The translations under genes and the position numbers were made by a program. A DNA stretch of 64,000 nt from Manduca sexta (Eukaryota; Arthropoda; Insecta; Lepidoptera; Sphingidae): the NCBI RefSeq assembly GCF_014839805.1, contig NC_051140.1, positions 7,585,826 through 7,649,825 of the forward strand, read 5' to 3'. Below are positions 47,640 through 58,957 of this stretch, one piece after another (the first letter of the stretch is position 1; each line of letters starts with the position of its first letter). The notes under the pieces were generated by a model. The model did no database searches and had not been told where the DNA came from. It saw only the letters and a list, made by a program, of their open reading frames with translations.

Positions 47640-48760
47640 TCAAAAAAAGCATAAAGAATTTGGAGAAAAAATATCAATTTCTAATAATGAAATGAATAAC
47701 AATGATTTATGATTATGTGAATGATTGAACGAATTAAATAAACTAAACTATTTAAGTAATTTTTACAATTCAAAATTCAATCATAATATGCAGCTATTAA
47801 ATCGATAAAAAAATTCAATAACTGTAAACTGATTATAGACTTTGGGTTTTAACTGAGCGAAAACTAAATAATTGGCTAAAGAAAGTAACTAAAGTTTACA
47901 AACTGGACATGTGCAGCAATAAAATGTTAGCCTTGCAAATATTACTGTAATAAGAATTCAAATCAACACCTACACTTATAATCTTTAAATGTCTCTGTTG
48001 CTGTTGTTATGCGCTAGCATAACAATAGACTCAGTTTATCGATAAATGCGTCCACGTAAGAACGGTGTCAATAAAAACATTTATAAAAAATGCGCTCTTT
48101 AACAAACCATTTTTGTGAAATATTTGTTCTTTTAAAACAACATCTGCAGCAATAAAAATGTTGGCCTTTCAATATTACTCTAATAAAAGCAAATTACCGT
48201 CTACACATAAAATCTATAAACTCGCCTCAAATTCAATAAATAATAATAGCTGCATACCGATAAATAGTCCAATTACCTATTTCAAAAAGGTGTTAACTAG
48301 TTCAAATTAGGATGAAAAAGATGTATTTCGTTATTTACTCAAAAACCATTCATATTTAAGATAAAAAAGATGATTAAGAGGAAATTAAAAAAAAAAAGAA
48401 TATCGCCAAGAAGCTAATAATTTTAGGTCAATTATTTTAACTTTAATGTTAATACATATTTGTAAATGGAGAGATTGGAATAAAATGTTATCGTCTAAGT
48501 TATTGAAATTAAATAAAATAATAATTCAAATAATGAAATCTATTAACTATGATTTATGATTATAATATGAATTATTGAACGAATTGAATGAACTGAACTG
48601 TTCAATTTTTACGATTCAAAATTCAATCATAATATACAGCAATTCAATTTATTTAATAAATTAATTATAGACTATGGGTTTAAAGAGACCGAAAACTAAA
48701 AAAAAACGGCTTAAAAAAGTAGCTAATCATAATTTACTTACAAAATATAGTTGTGAGAAA
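47640..48760 (+). repeat. Diverged duplicated modules (A-B-B-A)
   Basis: Module A (ATGATTTATGATTAT, GAACGAATT, TTCAAAATTCAATCATAATAT, ACTTTGGGTTTTAA) occurs at about 47685-47900 and 48525-48740. Module B (GCAGCAATAAAAATGTTGGCC) occurs at 47915 and 48148. All AT-rich, non-coding and diverged. Confidence 0.55.
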
Positions 48761-49122
48761 TATGACAGAAATTGGTATAAAATTAATATTTTTTGAATAC
48801 AACATAAAGTTTGGTTTGTTAAAATATAATAAGCAAGTAATCAGACACATAATATAATATAAAATAATTAACGTAATGTCGTTTCTCATTTATTAATAGA
48901 TAATGCCAAAAAATTCAACAACAAAAACACTGTAAATCGCGATTGTCTCCAAACTATAAAACTTTTGCTATTACGTTCTTTACGCCGACGATATGCACCT
49001 TACAAGTATAGGAATTATCTTCATAGCATAAACGTGCGCGCATCCATTTTAATTTCGTTTTCTATTATACACTCAGCAGCGGTTCGGTGGTGTTACGTAA
49101 CGTCATTGCAGGTAGCCAGCAG

Positions 49123-49132
49123 TAGCCAGCAG
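49123..49132. repeat. 5' target-site duplicate of the Jockey LINE
   Basis: TAGCCAGCAG, identical to 54819-54828 after the poly(A). A further tandem copy precedes it at 49113-49122. Confidence 0.75.
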
Positions 49133-49941
49133 CCATACCGCTCTGAGCACCCGCCTCGAACGGTCCCTTTGGTTTTTACCGAGTACCTGCTCGGTAAAGC
49201 TATTGTCCCGTTCCGAGAACCGCTCGGAACGACCGCAGCGAACCTCGCTGCAGCCCGGACAAAGGGAACAATAGGGCATTGTCCCCGTTGTTACCTGCGT
49301 CCTTTGTTTCGGTCCGGCCGCGTCCTTCTCAGGACAGGGTCCAACCCGTTTTATCGTTTCATCGACGATTTTGCCCCTTCAGGGCTAGCTCGGTGGTAAA
49401 CCTAACGGTGATAACAAGCCGAGCTAGCGGTGACCCGGCCCGCGCTGCACCCCCTCAGGGCTAAAGCGAAGCCGGACGGGTGCGGATAAGGAAGCTGTGG
49501 AGACACACCACAGTTTCCCCCGCATATCTCCTTCCCAACCCTACCTTTCCTTTTCACTCCATCCCGTGTGACGGTTGAGCGTGCGGATCCCTAAAAAGGT
49601 CCAATACCGTTTACGTCGCACGGATTGTTAGGAACTCTTTCGCACATTAAGATTGGCAAAGGGATACAAGCTTAGGGCACACCTAATTTTTAAGTACATC
49701 CCCCCTCGCCTACATCCGGCGGGGAGGGCCACTCACGCACACAACCCCGGGCACACCCACCCGGGGACGTTTTTTGATAGTTCTTTTTACATGTCTAGAA
49801 TCACGCGTTCGCTTTTAGTGCGATAGCCGCCTGGTTTCTTGTGGGTTCTTTCCCAGGCGGAACGCACCCGGGTCCCGAACCCACTCGCGGCCCGTTCATT
49901 TCTATTATTATTAAGTGCCCCTAGGCCCGGATTCGCCCGCA
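49133..49941 (+). other. 5' leader of the Jockey LINE
   Basis: GC-rich untranslated leader with inverted stretches such as GGTACCGAGTACC-like pairs near 49180-49240. Jockey-clade elements carry an internal promoter near the first bases; none can be proven here. Confidence 0.5.
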
Positions 49942-51716
49942 ATGGCAGAGTCTAGGCCTATGGACACTGACCAGCCCGTGGCGGAGGTAGTCGGCGAGGC
50001 GAAACACGCCATGCTGGCAACCCTCGCCACCTACATTAAGGGCGACCCAATATTTAGCTCATACGTGCGCTCGATATTGGTAGCCAACGAGCCCCGGGCG
50101 GTTCCGGACTCACCGGAGTCGCCCGCTTCTCCCGCGTCCTCCATCGACTCACCTGAGTCACCCGCCTTCTCGGACTCGCCGGAGTCGCCCGCGTTCTCGG
50201 ACGAACCTAGTCCGCCCGGGAGCCCGGCCGGCGCCGGCGACCCCGACCTCGCCATGGATTCCGATCCAGGCGCACCCCAGCTTTCCGCTGTCCCCGTCGC
50301 TTGCGCGTCCAAGCGACCTGTTTCCCCTGCCCCCAGCGAATCACGGTCTGGGGCCGCGTCGTCGGACCTCGACGACGACGGCTTCACGATCGTGAGGAGC
50401 GGGCGCAGGAAGAAGCAGCGCAGCTCAGACGCCTCCGCCTCTCAAGCGCCCTCTGCGCCACCCGCGCCTTCTACGCCCAAACCCGCGGCCTCCAAGCCCG
50501 CGCCCGCTAGCTCGACGAAGTCGTCGCCACCTCAACCTAAGGGGCCTAAAAATCCCCCAAAGGTCAATCTCCAACTTCCCGAAGGGGTTCCCCTTCAATC
50601 CTTCTTTGATGCGCTCACCACTGAGGGCATTAAAATCCCTCCTAACGCCTGGAACAGTGGCAAAAAAATGCTGTCCCTCCAGCCCGGGTCAATTAGCGAC
50701 CACCGCGAATTGACCAAATTCCTTGATAGCAAACGCTATCATTACTATACCTTTGCGCTCCTGGATGAGCGCCGCTACAGGTATGTCATCCGCGGCATAC
50801 CTATCCAAATGTCGGCCGTCGAGGTCCAACAAGGCCTCCAGGCCAAGGGCATTGCAGCCCTAGAGGTGCACCGGATGCACCGCCAATCGCGCGCTTCACA
50901 ACTGGGCCTCCAATATGAGATGGTCCTGGTTATATTAGCCACCCCCGATGACGTGAAAGCTCTTTATGAGATTCGCGATATCTCGGGCCTCGGCGGCTTC
51001 ACGGTCGAGACCCCTCACTAGAAAAACGAGGTCGCGCAGTGTCACAACTGCCAGAAGTATGGCCACAATTCGCGTGGCTGTCGCCTCCCCGCCAGGTGCG
51101 TCAAGTGCCTCGGCGAACACGGCACGACAGAGTGCCCGCGCCCAAAAGATAGGACTCAGTGCACGGAGCCGCCTTCGTGCACAAACTGCCGGCAATCTGG
51201 CCATCCGGCCAATTACCGGGGGTGCCCACGGGCACCCAAGTACAAGTCTAATTTTAGGGCTCCTAGAGCCAATCAGGCCCCTAAGGCAAAGGCCCCTCAT
51301 GCCGAAAAATTCATTTTGGCCCCAGCCCCGACACGTAAGCCGTGGTTTCCCACCGCGGTACGTGAGGAGGATCTCCCGCCACCCCGGCCACACCTGCATT
51401 AGCGGCCACTGTTCCCGATCCCGTCCCAACGCCCTCGACCTCCAAGACTACCCCTTCCAAGGTAGTCAAGTCGAAGGCTCCCGCACCATCCAAACCCCAG
51501 GTGGCGGCGACTCCGGCGTCTAGCGGTGCGGCTTCTTCGTCTCATTTCTCCTTCTCTCTGGTTTCCCCAGAGATAATCCAACTCCACGCGCTGATCCACG
51601 ACTGCGCGTCAAAAATGAAGGCACTAGGTCATTCTGACTCTGTCCTTCTCGCCAAAATCTACAACGCCCAACAGCGTATCTACCAGCTCACGCTGGAATC
51701 TATTTTCTCTCCGTAA
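49942..51716 (+). pseudogene. ORF1 (gag-like) of the Jockey LINE
   Basis: RNA-binding gag-like protein. ATG 49942 opens a frame with an acidic Pro/Ser-rich N-terminus, then a basic Pro/Ala/Lys-rich middle. The PRE_C2HC-type domain follows (WNSGKKMLSLQPGSISD... to about 51015), and an in-frame TAG stands at 51019-51021. The zinc knuckles come after that stop: CHNCQKYGHNSRGC, CVKCLGEHGTTEC and CTNCRQSGHPANYRGC, at about 51040-51220. A frame change near 51400 precedes the C-terminal 71 codons (51501-51716), which end in TAA. That TAA overlaps the ATG of ORF2 as TAATG. Confidence 0.85.
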
Positions 51717-54595
51717 TGGCTTCACCAGACGGAAATAACCCATCGCGACTCAAGCCTCGCTCCCTCAGAGTGGGCTTTTTCAACCTTAATGGTTTACGAG
51801 GCCAACAAGCCGAACTCTCAGATTTTGCTCGCGATCATAAATTGGACGTCTTCCTCCTCCAGGAAACGTTCCTTAAACCCTCCCAACGCAGTCCCAAACT
51901 TACCAATTTTAATTTTGTGCGTAACAATCGCATCAATGGCCCTAAAGGAGGCACTCTCATTTATTATAAAAGGTCCCTGCATTGCATACCTCTCGACCCC
52001 CCCGAAAGCGTGAGCAACATTGAGGCTTCAGTGTGCAGGCTTTCTATGACAGGACACGCGCCGATCACTCTGATCTCGGCCTATCTCTCACCCAGTAAGG
52101 AGCTTCACTCCAACGAACTTGTAACCCTACTCAGTATGGGGGAGTCCGTCCTTCTGGCGGGCGACCTTAACGCCAAGAGCATTCTGGTTCCTTCTGAACC
52201 CACGCACTATAGTTTCATGAACGATAGCTACAGACCTGATATATTAGATATAGCACTCGTAAAGAACGTATGTCTCAACGTGCGTTCCTTGCGAGTGTTA
52301 CACGAGTTAGACTCAGACCACAGACCTGTGATCCTAGATCTAGCCCCCTATAACGGTCCCTCAGACACAGGTCCTAACGACCGGGTGAAAGTGTCGACGA
52401 ATTGGCGGCTCTTGAGCACCAAACTCGCCGACACTTCATCTAATGATCTTTCTTTTATTCCGCCCAACATCTTGACTCGCGAGGAAACGACCGGCGCGAT
52501 TCGCTCCTTCACCAACCATCTCCACCACGTCTTGAGCGAAAGCTCCGAGAGGGTGCCCGAGACCGGCAACGGTCAAGGGCATCTTCCCGATGACGTGAGA
52601 TGGGTGCTGAGGAGGCGAAACGCAGCACTAAAAGCCTGCGTGTCTGACCCCTCCCCGGATCGACGGCGTCTCGCGCGTTACCTCCAACGTGAGGCCAGAC
52701 ATCGCGTAAAGGACGCCGTCGATTCGAGGTGGGAACAGCACTTGTCGGAAATCAAACCGACCCACACGGCCTTTTGGAAGCTGGTCCGCTCTTTCAAGAG
52801 AAAGGATGTGGCTTCTTTTCCTCCGCTCAATCGTCCAAATCAACGCCCCACGTTTGACGACGACGAGAAAGCGGAATTATTAGCCTCCACCCTGCAGTCT
52901 CAATGCTCGCTCGCATCCACTCCCGTAGACCACGATCATCTTGTTGCGGTAGACACATACGTCGAAAGTAGGAACGCGATCCCTTCGCCGCCTATTCCGC
53001 GACCGTTACAAACAATCGACCCGGACGTCGACGCGCCTCCCGACCCCCTCGCGCCGGTGACGATCGAAGAAGTCGTCACTCTGATCAAGGCACTAAATAG
53101 GCGAAAAGCCCCCGGGCTGACGGTATCCCCACTAGGTTACTGAAAATGCTACCGGGGCATCTGGTCAAAATTCTTGCTGACATCCTCAATGCAGCATTCC
53201 AGAACTGCTACTTTCCTGAGGCCTGGAAAGAAGCAGTCGTGATAGGAATTCACAAGCCGGGTAAACCCGCGTCAGAACCGGCCTCTTATAGGCCCATTAG
53301 TCTCCTCAGTACGATAGGGAAACTTTATGAGCGGATCGTCCTCGACCGTCTCAAAATAGTAGCTCATTCTCACAATCTGCTCCCTCCGGAGCAGTTTGGC
53401 TTCCGAAATAGGCACAGTTGCGTGCATCAGATACTCCGCATCACGGAGCATGTCTGTTCTAAATTCAAGCTAGGATTTTATACCGGTGCTCTCTTCTTCG
53501 ATGTTGAGAAAGCATTCGACAAAGTGTGGCACAACGGCTTGTTGTACAAGCTGTACACTCTCAACGTGCCCACACAGCTCGTGCACATCATACGAGAATT
53601 TCTGTCGAATCTCGGTTTCAAATATCGTGTCGAGGGCACCCTCTCCTCCCGTCATACCATCTCGGCCGGAGTCCCGCAAGGCTCCACCCGCGCTATCACC
53701 CTTTCTCTTCAAAGACGCCCATCTGGCGCTATTCGTGGACGACACGGCGATCTACGCTTCACGTAGAGAACCGGAACATGTGGTGCGCATTTTGCAGGCC
53801 GCCGCCGACCAGCTCGGCGAGTGGTTTCGCAAATGGCGCATCACTGTCAACCCATCCAAAAGTCAAGCTATCCTTTTCTATAGGAAGTTTCAGAAAGAAG
53901 CGCCTTACGCTTCAGTTAGATTGTCTGGCCAGATCATCCCTTGGACCCATAAGGTCAAATATCTAGGTGTGTACCTTGATCAGAGGTTGACCTTCGTCCC
54001 ACACGTAAATGCGGTACGCGCGCGAGCCGCATTCGCGATGGGCCAGCTTCACTGGCTCTTAAACAGAAAAAGTAAGATGTCTATCCGCAACAAGATTAGG
54101 ATCTTTACTACGTGCGTTAGACCGATTATGACGTACGCGTCCCCCGCGTTCGCGCATGTACCGCCTGCTCGACTTCAGCGTCTGCAGATGTTACAAAACA
54201 AATTCCTCAGACGTGCACTCGATGCCCCGTGGTACGTTCGCAATCGCAACCTCCACGTGGACACCGATATGCCGACCATCAGGCACTTTATGCACATGGC
54301 CAGCAGACGCTATTTCGATAAGGCGGTCAATCACCCGAATCCGTTAATCCGACTAAATTCGAAATACACTCCATTCGACCGCGCGAAATGGAGAAGACCG
54401 CGTTCAGTTCTGTCAGATCCAGAGGACGATATAACTCTGGCAATACGTAGAAAGCACGAGCTGCTCAAAAAGCTCAAACACTCTACACGACCGCTGCTCC
54501 GTCCTCGCCGTCGAGGACCTCGCCGCGTCCCCCGTCCTCCCGACCCTTCTGATAATTCCGGCCCGGGCGCCGATGTAATCATGTTAGACTGTTAG
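51716..54595 (+). pseudogene. ORF2 (endonuclease and reverse transcriptase) of the Jockey LINE
   Basis: Begins at ATG 51716. An apurinic-like endonuclease occupies about residues 18-215 (FFNLNGLRGQ, QETFL, LAGDLNAK, ELDSDHRPV). A linker is followed by RT, which is entered through a one-base frame change near 53118. RT blocks YRPISLLSTIGKLYE, FGFRNRHSC, FDVEKAFDKVWH and AGVPQGS are present. Directly after GVPQGS the frame changes again, and the usual spacing to the catalytic LFVDDTAIY is about 10 residues too short, a deletion near 53690-53710. The C-terminal part (KVKYLGVYLDQRL..., FLRRALDAPWYVRN...) ends at 54595. No RNase H domain, as expected for Jockey. Confidence 0.88.
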
Positions 54596-54818
54596 GTCGT
54601 TTTCGCACCTTTCGCGTTTCCATAATCGTTGATGTCCCCAAAACATCTTCTCTCAGTGGCCGTCCTGAGCCGAGGCCGTGACCCTTTAGAGGGTCGCCCT
54701 CAGCATGGTCACTTAAGGGCTCGCAGTGCCTAAAGCACTCACCCGCAAGATCGGTGTGTTTGTATAAGCCGGCCCTGCCAGGCTAACAAACGTATGACAG
54801 GATCAAAAAAAAAAAAAA

Positions 54819-54828
54819 TAGCCAGCAG
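54819..54828. repeat. 3' target-site duplicate of the Jockey LINE
   Basis: TAGCCAGCAG immediately after the 14-A tail. Confidence 0.75.
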
Positions 54829-54869
54829 GCCTACGACTGATATCGATCTATGGAATCGATCGAACCTCT

Positions 54870-55110
54870 GATTTTTTAAGTTGTTTGAGTCAGTGTAATT
54901 TTCGTGAATTATCGTTTGCTTATAGAAAACCGTGAAGAAACCTATCGTGAAGTTCTTTATAAGAACTTTGACGGTATGTGAAGTCTGCCAATTCGCACTA
55001 GTCCAGCGTGGAGGAGTAAATCCTAAACTATTTCAGTAGTAAATTAGGCCTGTGCCGAGCTGTGGTACAGAATATATATCGGGTTGATATTATTATAATA
55101 GCTCTGATTT
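54870..55110 (+). mobile_element. Old SINE-1 copy, 5' end lost
   Basis: CCTCTGATTTTTTAAG, TGAATTATCGTTTGCTTATA, CTGCCAATTCGCACTAG and a GATATTATTATAATA tail align to the SINE-1 body with much divergence. Confidence 0.65.
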
Positions 55111-55559
55111 GAAAGTTAAATTACTACGGTACTATTGTTAAACAAAACATACTAATGCACACTACTGTTTAATTGCTTTTTGTTTACGTAAACAAATAAC
55201 AATGTATGTAAAACTTACATGCAATCGTTTTTTTATTCAGCCACAATTACATGTTTTTTTACTTTTAATAAATAATACAAGAATATTATTATTGTTAGTA
55301 AGCTCCTACTGTAATTTTAGTAGCAAAAAAGTAGAGTAAATTTTAAACAGTACTGTTTCTCAAAGGAATTTAAGCTAGTTCGTATTTGTAGACTTGTAGT
55401 ATTACTTTCATAAGGCGCCTACAAAAATACAAATTTACTATATAGTTCAATGATTTCTTTACCTATAATTCTTTAGGCAGTTAGCAGTATAATATAAAGA
55501 AACATGACGCATAATCAAAATATAAGTTTACGAATTATAAATAAATTAAAATTTTAAAA
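55111..55559. other. Intergenic, no recognised gene
   Basis: AT-rich, nothing recognised. Confidence 0.5.
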
Positions 55560-55690
55560 AAATGTTCCTGAAGGGGTTAATAGGGATAGAGACCGAGCCT
55601 ATTTCTATATTAAACATAAATTCCAGACTTCGGGCTAATACTGAGCAAAATAAAACAACATCGCTTTGTTCGACGCAAGATTCAGACCTA
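55560..55690 (-). mobile_element. SINE-2 fragment
   Basis: Reverse complement shows CCGAAGTCTGGAATTTATG and a degraded CCCCTTCAGGAAC end; A and B boxes lost. Confidence 0.5.
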
Positions 55691-55796
55691 AATCCGTGAA
55701 AACTGTTATATCCGATTCGAAGCATGTCATGTTGGCATTTATTGCCCATCATGAGGCCTAGCATCACATTTTTATGGAGTTTGCACAATATATTTG

Positions 55797-55895
55797 CTGG
55801 TGGTAGGATATATTTTATATCCGCCCGAATAACACCACCTTAAACAAGGTGTTAAAATCCGCCATAGTAGCCCACGTAAGTGTGTCACGTTACTA
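55797..55895 (+). repeat. 'TTCCGGGATCAG' family, 5' part
   Basis: TGGTAGGATATATTTTATAT, CCGCCCGAATAACACCACC, AAGGTGTTAAAATCCGCCAT and CCCACGTAAGTGTGTCACG correspond to the start of 14190-14405 and the 27205 copy. Confidence 0.7.
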
Positions 55896-56116
55896 TCAGC
55901 GTGAAAAATCTTAAATTTGAGTAGACCTTCTCGTAACTCCATTAATATAAGTTTCAAAAGTCAAGACACTGTCCATAACACCGAGATCATAAGTTTCATT
56001 TAATTTGGCCGTATTATATTTAGTATTTAGAGTTCGACATCGACGTTCGTTCCTTGAAAATCTGATTTGGTGATACTAATTTACATATTTTAGGCTCATA
56101 TGATTTGAGACTATTT

Positions 56117-56368
56117 TCAAGTATGCGTAAGCCATTTTGAATTAAAATACAGTCTAATATTTCGGTCACTACCATACATTTTCAAATCGTCTCCAAAGAA
56201 CAGACATTCACCATTTTTAGTCTCAGATGTGACATCATTTATAAAAGCTAGAAACAACATGCCAGACATGCTTGTGATTAGAGTATTTGCGATACTCCTG
56301 AGTTGATATAACAGATTTGTTAAAGGGAGACAAAATGTGGATGGTTTGCCACATATGACGAAAACCAT
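56117..56368 (-). pseudogene. LINE reverse transcriptase fragment
   Basis: Minus frame includes MLFLAFINDVTSE and CLFFGDDLKMYGS, which match the PLLFxxFINDL and FADDLK blocks around the catalytic Asp pair of CR1/Jockey-type RTs, with Gly for Ala in the FADD box. Only about 80 residues remain; the flanks are AT-rich and unrecognised. Confidence 0.65.
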
Positions 56369-56369
56369 T

Positions 56370-57163
56370 TATGGAAAAATTCATATACTATACTTTTGGG
56401 GCTTCGCTAACATAATTAGATGACTGATCTAATCAAAGATACACTACTACTATATATATGATCTGTATTTATTTCATCAACTTCCTGACTGTTGTCAAGT
56501 GTGATGTTTATTTTACGAATTAAGGTTCTGGCTGACTAGTTTACGGACAGTCGTGTGACGTTTTGTATATCGTTAGGCTAAGTATATCGTCTTATAATTT
56601 AGTTCAAAATCTTAAAACTCCACAGTGTATTTATCTCTAAGCTCGAGAGTTTTGAGTTGAGTTTTAAATCATATAGAAAATTACATGATGAAGAATAGTT
56701 TTCCAATTAAGTATTAATTAATAATGAAACACAAAAAAATGTATTTACCCACTTATATTTTAAATTAAAACAAGTCTTATTGTATTGTCTGTAGTCTTAT
56801 TCCCTTTATTACATTTAAAAACATATATTAACTTTTGATATATTTCATTTTCCATTAGCAATTAATAGATAGAACAGAAAACACAGTTTTTAAGTTTAAA
56901 TTTCATATAATCATACAAAGATATTTATTGTTATTCAAGTCTTTGAAGGAAGTCTTACAAACTTTATAACCACTAACTGTTATAATACCATACTTATTGC
57001 ATTGGTTTATGAATAACGATATGTTCAAATCTTGATCTGTTTATATTTATAGCTATTATATGCAGTGGTTGTTTGCAGTTTAATGACAATTGTAATTTAC
57101 AGAGTCTTGGTAGACATTGTGTTCTTGATGTAAGGGTTAGATTCATAATTAAAGACATATACC
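56370..57163. other. Intergenic, no recognised gene
   Basis: AT-rich, nothing recognised. Confidence 0.5.
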
Positions 57164-57164
57164 C

Positions 57165-57399
57165 CGTATTCATAGAAGTTTTTTTTTATCTAAAGACGGA
57201 TTAATGCTGTGATAACAAGTCTGTTTCTCAGCTTTGTTTATCTGACAGCCAATTAGATTCAAGTTGTATCTCAATATTAGCCAATCACAACGGTCGTATT
57301 TCTACACACTGCGAAGGCTGGCATGCCGTCAGCACTGAGATACAGACTTGTTATCACAGCAATGCTGCGTCCTTAGATAAAAAAAGTCAATGAATAAGG
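57165..57399. mobile_element. 235-bp MITE with long inverted ends
   Basis: Roughly 55-bp ends are inverted copies: CGTATTCAT...TTTTATCTAAAGACGG and GCTGTGATAACAAGTCTGT at the left; CTGAGATACAGACTTGTTATC...TTAGATAAAAAAAG and ATGAATAAGG at the right. No ORF. Confidence 0.75.
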
Positions 57400-58249
57400 A
57401 GATAGATTTTAAATGTTTGTGGCGTAACACGAAGCCACTAGTTGAATTCAGTATCTAACTATTGAAAAATATTAATCTTTCTCTGAACATATAGGGTGTA
57501 TTTCATCAAAATTTAACATCAGAATCAAATATTTAAGCTTAGTTAGAAACCTCAAAGGTCACTTTTAATCGAAATCCACCCTTGTAATCAAAAATATGTA
57601 ATGTTTTAAGGTTAGCTAGAAAACTCATTGTACCAAACCGCGCCACTACGTCGCGCTTCTTTTGTTTTAAGAGTCTGCGCGGCGGGGGCTTGGGTGATTG
57701 TGTGACGGACTTTTACTCAAGCGGAGCTGCTCGTAGGAACGCAAGTACTATTAAAATATAATATATTACTCAGAATTGGTCCCAATAATAGTATGTCATA
57801 GCTAGACAATTTCATAAATACATCGAATATAAAATGCAATACATTTGTTTTTTATAAAATATATTTACATACCAAAATGCATCAGTTTTATTTTAGACAG
57901 GTAGTTTTAGAAATAGGTCAAACTTAAGATTGACTTGTCAATAACAAAGTTGTGGTGATAAAAAATGCTAGATACATTAGCTTATAATATAAAATAAATA
58001 ACAAGGGTATTTCTTACATCTACAAATCCACCGATGACTAAGAGACAACTTGTGTAAACTGTTTGAAAATCTTTGTATGGATTCATGCTTCGAAATCATT
58101 TAGGTTAGTTCTGATCATTCATTCATTCAAAAATTCATTATACAATAAAAAACAGTTTATTTCTTCTATGAATTGTTTATGTAGATTGTAAAATATTATA
58201 GAATTAGTTGTTTTTTCGATAAGCGATATCACAGATACAAATTACCTAC
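57400..58249. other. Intergenic, no recognised gene
   Basis: One GC-richer patch at 57635-57740; no coding or repeat identity seen. Confidence 0.45.
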
Positions 58250-58505
58250 TCTCTTATCCCCGAAGGGGTAGATAAATAGCAATCAAAGTACCCACTTTTT
58301 TCCATCTATGTTTCATTCCATGATGTGATAGGGGGCGAGTATATCGCCGTATAAGACTCCTCGACTCAGGGCTCATAATGATACGAGCCCTGAGTCTGGA
58401 ATTGTGCTCAGTACAGTCAGTACGTGCCGGATACTGTTTTTTCTGCATAGACAGAAAAAAAAATATCACATTGTCTAACCCGGGATTCGAACCATGGCAT
58501 TCTAA
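58250..58505 (-). mobile_element. SINE-2 copy downstream of gene 3
   Basis: Minus strand: B box GGTTCGAATCCCGGG at about 58490, CAGACTCAGGGCTCG-type body and CTACCCCTTCGGGG near the end at 58255. Confidence 0.65.
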
Positions 58506-58768
58506 GCAATAACAAATTTCGTTAAATCAATAATTTCATTAAAAATGGAATCATGGCATTTTAAGCAATAACAAATTTCATTAAAAATATTTTGAATAAA
58601 CCGTGGCTATCAATACAATGAATATGAATGAAAAATAGATATGAGTAATAAGGGTTGATCTCTAGACCGAATGATAACGAAGCGTTGGTCCAATCCACAA
58701 AGTTTTATATAATAAGAAAATTGTTACAACTAAAAGAGTATTTATTACAACACTTAAAAATATAAGTG

Positions 58769-58774
58769 TTTATT
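58769..58774 (-). promoter_or_regulatory. Candidate polyadenylation signal of gene 3
   Basis: AATAAA on the minus strand, 184 bp downstream of the TAG stop of elongase gene 3. A second copy lies at 58746-58741. Either could set the 3' end; no transcript evidence is available. Confidence 0.45.
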
Positions 58775-58957
58775 ACCATCTCCATAATCCTTAATGAAAG
58801 GTTGAGTCCTTAAAATTATTTGTACAAATACAGCGTAGCCTACTGAAGATGGTGTGGTGAACTATTAGTTTCATTTAACTATAAAATAGCTTACCAACTA
58901 AATTTGTTTTAAAACTATGATTAACATCATATACATTTAACTATAGTTTGAAATTCA

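Larger units (their letters stand above)
49133..54818 (+). mobile_element. Full-length Jockey-clade non-LTR retrotransposon, mutated
   Basis: 5.69 kb, GC-rich in an AT-rich setting. It has an 800-bp GC-rich leader, ORF1 with zinc knuckles, ORF2 with endonuclease and RT, a 3' UTR and a 14-A tail (54805-54818), flanked by the 10-bp duplicate TAGCCAGCAG. This structure shows target-primed insertion of a full-length copy. ORF1 has a stop and a frameshift, ORF2 a frameshift and a small deletion at the RT active site, so the copy is not functional as read. It landed in plus orientation between genes 2 and 3. Confidence 0.9.

Noticed and set aside
48007..48024. GTTATGCGCTAGCATAAC palindrome as an operator site
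   Set aside because: A single short palindrome in repeat DNA with no neighbouring gene.
47640..48760. CRISPR-like repeats
   Set aside because: Modules are few, long, diverged and irregularly spaced in a eukaryotic genome.
48965..49464. Open frames just before and in the LINE leader
   Set aside because: The first spans the insertion boundary at 49132/49133 and the second lies in the leader; no protein signature.
50031..51429. Minus-strand open frames opposite the LINE ORF1
   Set aside because: They mirror the Pro/Ser-rich plus-strand ORF1 and arise from its base composition.
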